A stretch of 64,000 nt of DNA, taken from assembly GCF_001905905.1 (NCBI RefSeq), contig NZ_LIVT01000008.1, positions 186,001-250,000 of the forward strand, read 5' to 3'. This document shows, one piece after another, positions 7,599 through 13,918 of this stretch. The notes under the pieces are model-generated. The model did not search any database. It was given only the letters and a program-made list of their open reading frames with translations, and was not told the origin of the DNA. Position 1 is the stretch's first letter. Each line of letters begins with the position of its first letter. Position numbers and translations under genes: made by a program. The DNA comes from Streptomyces sp. CB02366 (lineage in GTDB: Bacteria; Actinomycetota; Actinomycetes; Streptomycetales; Streptomycetaceae).

Positions 7599-8557
7599 GT
7601 CCTTTCCTGCTGACCCGCACCCTGCCGGAGGACGCGACGGGCGCGGCGCTGCGCGCCGACGTCCTCACCGGTCTGACCCGGCGCCCCAAGTCGCTGCCGC
7701 CGAAGTGGTTCTACGACGCCCGCGGCAGCGAGCTGTTCGAGGAGATCACCCGGCTGCCGGAGTACTACCCGACCCGCGCGGAGCGGGAGATCCTGGAGGC
7801 CCGCGCCGGGGAGATCGCCGCTGCTTCGGGGGCCCGGACCGTGATCGAGCTGGGCTCGGGGTCCTCGGAGAAGACCCGTCACCTGCTGGACGCCCTCCCC
7901 GGCCTGCACAGCTACGTCCCGGTGGACGTGAGCGAGAGCGCGCTGACGGGGGCGGCCGAGTCGCTGCTCGCCGAACGGCCCGGACTGTCCGTCCACGCGC
8001 TGATCGCCGACTTCACCGGCGGCCTGGCCCTGCCGGGGACGCCGGGCCCCCGGCTGGTGGTCTTCCTGGGCGGCACGATCGGCAATCTGCTGCCCGAGGA
8101 GCGGGCGGCGTTCCTGCGGTCCGTGCGGGCCCTGCTCTCCCCCGGCGACGCGCTGCTCCTCGGTACGGACCTGGTGAAGGACGAGGAGACGCTGGTGGCC
8201 GCGTACGACGACGCGGCCGGGGTGACGGCGGCGTTCAACAAGAACGTGCTGAACGTCGTCAACCGCGAGCTGGGGGCCGACTTCCCGCTCGGCGACTTCG
8301 ACCATCGCGCGGTGTGGAACCCGCGGGACCGGTGGATCGAGATGCGGCTGCGGGCCCGGCGCGCGCTGAACGTCAAGATCCGGGAGCTGGACCTCGTGGT
8401 GCCGTTCGAGGCCGGTGAGGAACTGCGTACGGAGGTGTCGGCGAAGTTCCGGCGGGAGGACGTCCGTGCGGAGCTGGAGGCCGCCGGCCTGCGACTGGCT
8501 CAGTGGTGGACGGACGCGGCCGGCCGGTTCGCCCTGTCGCTTGCCACGGCGGTCTGA
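7595..8557 (+). CDS. egtD: EgtD, L-histidine N-alpha-methyltransferase
   Basis: SAM-dependent enzyme that trimethylates histidine to hercynine. The 320 residues show the EgtD/DUF2260 pattern: PPKWFYDARGSELFEEIT (about 34-51), the SAM loop IELGSGSSEKTRHLLD (about 88-103), and FLGGTIGNLLPEE (about 157-169). It starts with GTG overlapping the egtC stop. No EgtE (C-S lyase) gene follows, which is common in Streptomyces where an unlinked PLP enzyme is assumed. The last 185 bp overlap the convergent acyltransferase gene on the other strand. Confidence 0.96.
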   Translation: MSPFLLTRTLPEDATGAALRADVLTGLTRRPKSLPPKWFYDARGSELFEEITRLPEYYPTRAEREILEARAGEIAAASGARTVIELGSGSSEKTRHLLDALPGLHSYVPVDVSESALTGAAESLLAERPGLSVHALIADFTGGLALPGTPGPRLVVFLGGTIGNLLPEERAAFLRSVRALLSPGDALLLGTDLVKDEETLVAAYDDAAGVTAAFNKNVLNVVNRELGADFPLGDFDHRAVWNPRDRWIEMRLRARRALNVKIRELDLVVPFEAGEELRTEVSAKFRREDVRAELEAAGLRLAQWWTDAAGRFALSLATAV

Positions 8558-9380
8558 GGGGGCCGGCGGGGCTGCCGGGCCCGAGGACGGCCGCCCGGGC
8601 CCCGCGGGCCAGGGCGCGGCGCCCCGCCTCCCGGCTCGCGGGGATCGGCGCGAGGACGTCGAGGCGGGCGGTGAGCCCGGCCGCCCGCACCACCCGCCAC
8701 AGGGAGGCGGCGAGCGGGTCGGCCCCGACGAACGCGACGGCCCCGGCGGCCGGTCCCGTGGCGTGCCGCGCGGTGCGGTAGGCGATGCGGACCGGCCGGA
8801 CCGTCGCGTCGGCGTCGATCGCCGCCTGGAACACGGCGGGCCGGAACGCGCCGCCGCCCCGGCCGCACCAGGTGCTGCCTTCGGGGAAGACCACGACCCG
8901 GGAGCCGGAGCGCAGGGCGTCGGTGACGGCCCGGACGGCGGCGGGCAGGGCGCGCAGCCGGTCCCGGTCGATGAACAGGGTGCCGCCGAGCGCGGCGAGC
9001 GGGCCGAGCACGGGCCAGCGCCGGATCTCGCTCTTGGCGACCGTCCGGCCTGGCAGCACGGAGGCGATCAGGGGGATGTCGAGCCAGGAGATGTGGTTGG
9101 CGACGACGAGTTCGCCGCCCGCGACCGGGCCCGGGGCGTGGCTCCGGACCGTGACGCGTACGCCGAACGCCCGGACGACGGTCCGCGCCCACCGCCGGGT
9201 CAGCCGGGTGCGCGTGCCCGCCCCGAGCAGCCGGACCAGGGGGAGGCACGTCGCCCCGAGGAGGACCAGTCCGCATCCCGCCAGCAGCCGCAGGGCGGCG
9301 GGCAGCGGGGCGCGCGCGGCGCCGGTGTGCCGGGCGCAGCCCTCCGGGGTGCAGGGGGCGGCGGGCAGCCAGGGGCTCAT
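8373..9380 (-). CDS. PlsC-type 1-acyl-glycerol/lyso-lipid acyltransferase with antisense C-terminal extension
   Basis: Membrane-associated acyltransferase of the PlsC family. The catalytic motif is NHISWLDIP (Nx4D variant of HX4D, near residue 95), with FPEGSTWCGRGG (about 168) as the third block and a hydrophobic segment LRLLAGCGLVLLGATCLPLV near residue 30. It starts with an ATG that overlaps the stop of the upstream GNAT gene (ATGA), so the two are coupled. The pairing of an OlsB-like N-acyltransferase with a PlsC-like O-acyltransferase is the ornithine-lipid (OlsB/OlsA) arrangement. About 274 residues would fill the family length; the remaining 61 Pro/Arg-rich residues are encoded antisense to the 3' end of egtD and look like an overprinted tail. 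Confidence 0.85.
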   Translation of the reverse strand: MSPWLPAAPCTPEGCARHTGAARAPLPAALRLLAGCGLVLLGATCLPLVRLLGAGTRTRLTRRWARTVVRAFGVRVTVRSHAPGPVAGGELVVANHISWLDIPLIASVLPGRTVAKSEIRRWPVLGPLAALGGTLFIDRDRLRALPAAVRAVTDALRSGSRVVVFPEGSTWCGRGGGAFRPAVFQAAIDADATVRPVRIAYRTARHATGPAAGAVAFVGADPLAASLWRVVRAAGLTARLDVLAPIPASREAGRRALARGARAAVLGPGSPAGPLRPPWQATGRTGRPRPSTTEPVAGRRPPAPHGRPPAGTSPTPPYAVPHRPRTAPRGPAPGS

Positions 9381-10189
9381 CGCAGCGGGGCCAGCGAGAG
9401 GAAGTGGCGCAGGTAGCGCGGGTCGGCGCGGCGCATCGAGAGCAGCACGTAGAGGTCGGCGACGTTGAAGTCGGGGTCGTACGCCGGGGCCCCGCAGACC
9501 TGGGCCCCGAGCCGGAGGTAGCCGCGCAGCAGCGGCGGGAGGCCGGCCCGGGGGCCGGTCTCCGGGCCGTGCGCGGAGGAGTCCCAGAGGCGGTGCGGGG
9601 TGACCCGGTGCTCCGGGAGTGCGAGGTGGGAGGCGCGCACGGTGTTCCAGCTGCGGGCGGCCCGCGCGCCGCCGTCGGCCAGCGGCAGGGAGCAGCAGCC
9701 GGCCAGCCAGGTGTGGCCGGTGCGCTCCATGTAGCGGGCGAGTCCGGCCCAGAGCAGGGCGATGACCGCACCGTCGCGGTGGGCGGGGTGGACGCAGGAG
9801 CGGCCGACCTCCACGAGGTCGTCGCGGATCGGGGCGAGCCGGGTCAGGTCGAACTCGCTCTCCGCGTAGAGGCGGCCGGCGAGCCGGGCCCGGTCCGGCG
9901 GCAGCAGCCGGTAGGTGGCCACGGTCTCCCCGGTGGCGGCCTCCCGGACGAGGAGGTGGTCGCAGTACGCGTCGAACGCGTCGCCGTCCAGGCCGGGTTC
10001 GGGCCCCTCCAGCCGGGCGCCGAGCTCTCCGGCGAAGACGAGGTGACGCAGGCGCTGAGCCGCGCGTACGTCCTCCCGGCCGGTGGCGAGAAAGACCCGG
10101 TAGGCGGGGGCCGGGGCGCCGGCGGGGTGGGGAGCGGGGGCCGGGGCGTGGGAGGGAGCCGGGATCGGAGCGGCGGGAAGCACGGTCAT
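9377..10189 (-). CDS. olsB: GNAT-type acyl-ACP N-acyltransferase, OlsB-like
   Basis: Predicted 270-residue enzyme of the hemolysin-like/OlsB family, which transfers a 3-hydroxyacyl group from ACP to the alpha-amino group of ornithine. After a proline/alanine-rich N-terminus (residues 1-28) the sequence follows the family: YRVFLATGREDVRAAQRLRH, FDAYCDHLLVRE, ETVATYRLLPPD, SEFDLTRLAPIRDDLVEVGRSCVHPAHR and DPDFNVADLYVLLSM. It is translationally coupled to the PlsC-type gene. The substrate is inferred from family and gene pair; a lyso-ornithine lipid product is likely but not proven. A 12-bp inverted repeat lies immediately upstream of its ribosome site. Confidence 0.83.
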   Translation of the reverse strand: MTVLPAAPIPAPSHAPAPAPHPAGAPAPAYRVFLATGREDVRAAQRLRHLVFAGELGARLEGPEPGLDGDAFDAYCDHLLVREAATGETVATYRLLPPDRARLAGRLYAESEFDLTRLAPIRDDLVEVGRSCVHPAHRDGAVIALLWAGLARYMERTGHTWLAGCCSLPLADGGARAARSWNTVRASHLALPEHRVTPHRLWDSSAHGPETGPRAGLPPLLRGYLRLGAQVCGAPAYDPDFNVADLYVLLSMRRADPRYLRHFLSLAPLR

Positions 10190-10198
10190 GGCGGTCTC

Positions 10199-10270
10199 CG
10201 GTGACGGAAGCGGTCAGGGGCCGGGCCGTCGCGGGCGCGACGTGCCGGCCTCTCACTTCTTCCGTCACCG
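10199..10270. promoter_or_regulatory. 12-bp inverted repeat upstream of olsB
   Basis: CGGTGACGGAAG (10199-10210) and its exact complement CTTCCGTCACCG (10259-10270) are 48 bp apart. The left arm sits just before the olsB GGAG ribosome site, so it may be a pair of regulator half-sites or an mRNA structure masking translation. The surrounding gap (10190-10492) holds no gene that I can support. Confidence 0.45.
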
Positions 10271-10393
10271 CCTGGATTCGACGTGACCGCCGCGGGGAGG
10301 GCGGATGTGCGAAGGCTGAATCCCAGGAACGCGGGGTCCCGGCGCGAGTCCCGGGGGCGTGGGCCCGGCGGGGACGCGGAGCGTCCGGGGACG

Positions 10394-10426
10394 CCCGGGC
10401 CTCCGGGGACGGGGGCGGGGCCCGGG
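10394..10426. terminator. Possible hairpin downstream of the solute-binding protein gene
   Basis: CCCGGGCC (10394-10401) pairs with GGCCCGGG (10419-10426) across a 17-base G-rich loop, 67-99 bp beyond the stop of the minus-strand binding-protein gene. Only eight base pairs, so weak. Confidence 0.3.
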
Positions 10427-10492
10427 AGCACCGTCTTCCCCCCGAAGCCGCCGTCCCGGCCGCGGGCGGCGGGGAGCGGCGTGCGGGAGGGG

Positions 10493-11749
10493 TCAGCCGC
10501 TGCCGGTGAGCAGGGCGGTGACGCGCTCGGACGCGGCCTTGGCCTCCCGGGCCGGGTCGCCTCCCTCGAGCACGGCCGTCATGTAGGGCTTGATCGGGTT
10601 CTCCGCCTCGACCCTGGCCCAGTGGGACGAGTTGGGGGTGGCGCGGCCCCGGGTGGCGCCCTCCGCCATCGCCGCTGTGCCCTCGTCCCCCTCGATGACA
10701 TGGGCGAGGCTCGGTTTGTTGGGCACGTAGCTCATGCTCCGGGCCAGTTCGGTCTGCCACTTCTCGCTCGCCAGCGCCTTGACGACGGCGATGCCCTCGC
10801 TGCGCTGGTCGGCGTTCTTCGGGACGATGAGGTCGGAACCTCCGGTGAACACCGAGCCGGGGGCCTTGGCGGTCTTTCCGGGGATGGGGAAGTAGCCCAG
10901 CTTGCCCTTGAGTTCGGGGTTCTTCTGCTCGATGAGCGCGGCGCTGCCGGGAACCGAGATGATCTGGGCGACATCGCCCTTGGCGAACACGTCGGTCTGC
11001 GGGGGCTTCTCCTCGTCGGCGTCGGTGGGACCGTCGCCGAGCGCCTGGAGCTTCTGGTAGAACTTCATGCCCGCCAGGGCCTCGGGGGTGTCCAGGGCGC
11101 CCTGCCAGTCGCCGCCGTTCTCGTCGGCGAGTTCGCCGCCCTCGTCCCAGATGAATCCGGCGAGCACGTACCAGTTCTGGCCTGCCAGGTAAATGCCCTG
11201 GTCGCCCCCGCTGTTGAGCTTCTCGGTGGCGGCGATCCACTCGGCGCGCGTCTTCGGGGCGGAGTCGATTCCCGCCTTCTCGAAGATGTCCTTGTTGTAG
11301 ATCACCACCCGGTTGGCCGCGTACCAGGGGATGCCGTACTGGATGCCGTTGATGCTGCCGGGCTGGGCGAGGCCGGGCAGCCAGTCCTCGCTGCCGAGGT
11401 CGCGCATCGACTCCAGGGTCAGGTCGCGCAGCCCGCCGCTCTCCGCGTACTGGGCGACCTGGGTGTTGCCGACCTCGATCACGTCGGGGGCGTCGTCGCC
11501 CTCCAGGGCGGAGAGGACCTTGGGGCCGATGCCGCTCCACTCCTGGACCTTGAACTCCAGCTCGACCGAGGGGTTCTCCTCCTCGTACGAACGGGTGAAC
11601 TTGTCGAGGAAGCCGGACGAGACGCTGTCCTTCATCAGCCAGACCGTCACCGTGCGGTCACCGCTGCCCGAGCCCGATATGTAGCCGCATCCGCCGAGTG
11701 CGACGGATGAGACAAGCGCGATGGCGCCGGCCAGTATGCGGTTCTTCAC
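10493..11749 (-). CDS. ABC transporter sugar-binding lipoprotein (orphan)
   Basis: Extracellular solute-binding protein family 1, 418 residues, anchored outside the membrane by lipid. The signal peptide MKNRILAGAIALVSSVALGGCG ends in the lipobox LGGC (Cys21). Family blocks are VTVWLMKDS, FKVQEWSGIGPKVLSALEGDDAPDVIEVGNTQV, GIQYGIPWYAANRVVIYNKDIFEKAGI and NWYVLAGFIWDEGGE; the GIPWYA and NWY aromatics are typical of oligosaccharide-binding members. No permease or ATPase genes are adjacent, so it must work with subunits encoded elsewhere (MsiK-type ATPases serve many Streptomyces sugar importers). A DasR-like operator lies 90 bp upstream of its start, which hints at amino-sugar control. Confidence 0.93.
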   Translation of the reverse strand: MKNRILAGAIALVSSVALGGCGYISGSGSGDRTVTVWLMKDSVSSGFLDKFTRSYEEENPSVELEFKVQEWSGIGPKVLSALEGDDAPDVIEVGNTQVAQYAESGGLRDLTLESMRDLGSEDWLPGLAQPGSINGIQYGIPWYAANRVVIYNKDIFEKAGIDSAPKTRAEWIAATEKLNSGGDQGIYLAGQNWYVLAGFIWDEGGELADENGGDWQGALDTPEALAGMKFYQKLQALGDGPTDADEEKPPQTDVFAKGDVAQIISVPGSAALIEQKNPELKGKLGYFPIPGKTAKAPGSVFTGGSDLIVPKNADQRSEGIAVVKALASEKWQTELARSMSYVPNKPSLAHVIEGDEGTAAMAEGATRGRATPNSSHWARVEAENPIKPYMTAVLEGGDPAREAKAASERVTALLTGSG

Positions 11750-11838
11750 GTGGTCACCTTCTGCGAAACGGCACTACGGAATCACGACCCGGTGTGGGGG
11801 ATTGCGGGCGTCGCTCGCACGGGTGGTTGGCTGAATTT

Positions 11839-11850
11839 TGGTATGGACCA
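11839..11850. promoter_or_regulatory. DasR-like (dre) operator candidate
   Basis: TGGTATGGACCA agrees with the dre core TGGTCTAGACCA at 10 of 12 positions and keeps the TGGT/ACCA arms. It lies between the divergent binding-protein and dodecin genes (11750-11952), where GntR/HutC-type repressors would act. This is motif resemblance only. Confidence 0.45.
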
Positions 11851-11952
11851 TTCGGGAGGTCAAGGTGCGTACCTGTTCGGATTTCATCCGATCTCTGCCC
11901 TCGCGGGACACCACGAATTGATGCAACGTGGTCACAGGAGAGGAGATAAATC

Positions 11953-12168
11953 ATGTCAAATCACACCTATCGGGTCACCGAAATCGTAGGAACCTCCCAG
12001 GAGGGCATCGACGAAGCGATCCGGAACGGCGTCGCGAGAGCGGCGGAAACGTTGCACAATCTCGATTGGTTCGAAATCAACCAAGTTCGCGGACATATCG
12101 AGGATGGCCGAATCGCGCACTATCAGGTCGGTCTGAAGGTGGGCTTCCGCCTCGACGAGAACGCCTGA
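11953..12168 (+). CDS. Dodecin family flavin-binding protein
   Basis: 71-residue cytosolic protein that in characterised members forms a hollow dodecamer storing flavin (or CoA). The whole length matches dodecin: MSNHTYRVTEIVGTS, EAIRNGVARAAETLHNLDWFEI with the Trp that stacks on flavin, VRGHIEDGRIAHYQVGLKVGF at the end. The ATG follows a strong AGGAGAGGAG site. Codon use here is less GC-rich than the neighbours (several AAT, GAA, TCG), and the stop is surrounded by a 12-bp direct repeat. Confidence 0.94.
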   Translation: MSNHTYRVTEIVGTSQEGIDEAIRNGVARAAETLHNLDWFEINQVRGHIEDGRIAHYQVGLKVGFRLDENA

Positions 12169-12189
12169 TCTCCTCATGAACGCCTGATC
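12159..12189. repeat. 12-bp direct repeat around the dodecin stop
   Basis: GAACGCCTGATC occurs at 12159-12170 (covering the dodecin stop) and again at 12178-12189, 19 bp apart. The second copy ends inside the stop region of the convergent HAD gene. It looks like a small local duplication. Confidence 0.6.
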
Positions 12190-12676
12190 AGGTACGGCCC
12201 TCCCGCTCCTGGGCGTCCTTCAACACGGCCGACGGGTCGGCCCAGCGGGCCCGGACCACGGAAAATCCGGCCACTTCGGCCGCATCGCAGACCAGTTCGT
12301 CGTCGTCCACCAGCACCCGCACCCGCCCCGAGCGCCCCAACCGCTTCAGGACGTCCAGCTTCGTCCGGCGCGCGGGGCGCCGGTCGTCGTTGCGCCGCAT
12401 GAGCAGTTCGCCCTCGGGCAGGCCCTGACGGCTCAGCCAGCGCAGGGTGTCGCGGCGGCACCGCTCGGGCCGTCCGGTCAGATAGACGATCGCGCACTCC
12501 TCGGCGCTCGCGTGCGCCATCCGTACGCCCTCCGGGAGCGGCGGGTCGTCCGGGGCCGCCGCGAAGAAGCCGGCCCAGTCGCGCCGCGGGCCCTCCAGGA
12601 AGTGCTGCCGGTGCGCGGTGTCCGCGAGCGTGCCGTCCAGGTCGAATACGGCCAGCGGCCGTGCGTCGTCGTCCAC
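12188..12676 (-). CDS. HAD-family phosphatase, polynucleotide 3'-phosphatase-like
   Basis: 162-residue HAD-superfamily hydrolase. Motif I is FDLDGTLADTAHRQHFL (nucleophile Asp13), motif II is IVYLTGRPE (about 63-71), and VRVLVDDDELVCDAAEVAG supplies the acidic motif III/IV (about 119-137). The layout without a cap domain and the TGRPERCRRDTLRWL segment resemble the phosphatase half of T4 Pnk-like proteins, so a nucleic-acid or nucleotide phosphate is a possible substrate, but this is only inference. Start is GTG at 12676. It is convergent with dodecin and divergent from the LLM oxidoreductase (61 bp between starts). Confidence 0.82.
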   Translation of the reverse strand: MDDDARPLAVFDLDGTLADTAHRQHFLEGPRRDWAGFFAAAPDDPPLPEGVRMAHASAEECAIVYLTGRPERCRRDTLRWLSRQGLPEGELLMRRNDDRRPARRTKLDVLKRLGRSGRVRVLVDDDELVCDAAEVAGFSVVRARWADPSAVLKDAQEREGRT

Positions 12677-12737
12677 TCCCCCAGCTTAGGAAGCCCGCCC
12701 GCGGGAATCCTGGGCGGGCTGCGGTGTTGAAGAGAGC

Positions 12738-13862
12738 GTGAACGCGCTGATCGCCTCGACCCGCTTCTCCGTCCTGGACCGCTCCCGCACCCGTGAGGGC
12801 CACGACGCCTCCCGGGCGCTGCGGGACACCGTGGAACTGGCCCGGGAGGCGGAGGCGCTCGGTTTCCACCGCTTCTGGGTCTCCGAGCACCACGGCGTGC
12901 CGGGGGTCGCGGGGTCCGCGCCGACCGTGCTGGCCGCCGCCGTCGCCGCCGCGACCTCCGCCATCCGCGTCGGCACCGGCGGGGTGATGCTGCCCAACCA
13001 CCGGCCGCTGGTCGTCGCCGAGCAGTTCGGGGTGCTCGCCTCCCTCTTCCCCGGCCGGATCGACATGGGGCTCGGCCGCTCGGTGGGGTTCACCGAGGGC
13101 GTCCGCCGGGCGCTCGGCCACGGCAAGGAGGACGCCGAGGACTTCCCCGGGCGTCTCGCGGAACTGCTCGGCTGGATCGACGGCTCCCAACGGGCCCACC
13201 CCCGGGTGCACGCCCGTCCGGCGGAGGGCCTGGACATCCCCGCGTACGTCCTGGCGGTCGGGGAGGGCGCGGCGGTCGCCGCGGCCGCCGGGCTGCCCCT
13301 CGTCATCGGCGATCTGCGCGGCCGGGACAAGGTGCTGCGCGCCGTCGAGGTCTACCGCCGCGACTTCCGCCCCTCCGCCCGCGCCGAGCGGCCCGAGGTG
13401 ATCGTGGCCGGCACGGTGGCGGTCGCGGCCACCGAGGAGGCGGCCCGCCGGCTGCTCGTACCGGAGGCGTGGGCCATGGCGTACTCCCGTACGCACGGGG
13501 AGTTCCCTCCGCTGGCCCCGGCCGAGCGCGTCGAGGCCCTCGCCATGACGGCCAAGGAGCGGGCGCTGTACGAACGGGGGCTCGACGGGCACGTCCACGG
13601 CACCGAGGAGCAGGTGGCCGCGCAGTTGGAGCGCGCGATCGAGGAGACGGGGGCGGACGAAGTGCTCGTCACCACCAGCACGTACGACCGCGAGGCGCTG
13701 GTGGAATCGCTGCGCGGACTCGCCAGGATCGCCCGCTTGCCGGACCGCGGGTGCGGGGCCGGCCCCGCACCCGCGCGCCGACGCCCGATAGAGGCGGGGC
13801 CCGGTGGCCGGACGCCGGCCTCGGCTCGGCCCCGCAGGGCCCCTACCGGCGCCGACGCCTAG
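12738..13862 (+). CDS. LLM class flavin-dependent oxidoreductase
   Basis: F420- or FMN-dependent luciferase-like monooxygenase family protein, 374 residues, MsnO8/YhbW-type. Typical blocks are EALGFHRFWVSEHHGVPGVAGSAPTVL (about 38-64), IRVGTGGVMLPNHRPLVVAEQFG (about 75-97) and LFPGRIDMGLGRSVG (about 102-116), then HGTEEQVAAQLERAIEETGADEVLVTTS near 290. Residues from about 335 on (Arg/Pro/Ala-rich, ending RRAPTGADA) extend beyond the usual length and look unstructured. Start is GTG at 12738. The stop lies 56 bp before the UvrA-type gene, so they may be cotranscribed. Confidence 0.88.
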   Translation: MNALIASTRFSVLDRSRTREGHDASRALRDTVELAREAEALGFHRFWVSEHHGVPGVAGSAPTVLAAAVAAATSAIRVGTGGVMLPNHRPLVVAEQFGVLASLFPGRIDMGLGRSVGFTEGVRRALGHGKEDAEDFPGRLAELLGWIDGSQRAHPRVHARPAEGLDIPAYVLAVGEGAAVAAAAGLPLVIGDLRGRDKVLRAVEVYRRDFRPSARAERPEVIVAGTVAVAATEEAARRLLVPEAWAMAYSRTHGEFPPLAPAERVEALAMTAKERALYERGLDGHVHGTEEQVAAQLERAIEETGADEVLVTTSTYDREALVESLRGLARIARLPDRGCGAGPAPARRRPIEAGPGGRTPASARPRRAPTGADA

Positions 13863-13918
13863 AATCGAACTGTTTGTCCCTTCAGGCGTCAGACCCCACC
13901 TGTACGGAGCCGAGCCCT

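Noticed and set aside
8373..11540. 1055-codon minus-strand frame covering several genes
   Set aside because: Only its last third, from 9380, is a real gene; the rest is in the wrong frame of olsB and the sugar-binding lipoprotein gene.
12706..12727. GGAAT followed by GTTG upstream of the LLM oxidoreductase as a sigma-R promoter
   Set aside because: The spacing is 17 rather than 18-19 bases and it leaves only a few bases between the start of transcription and the GTG.
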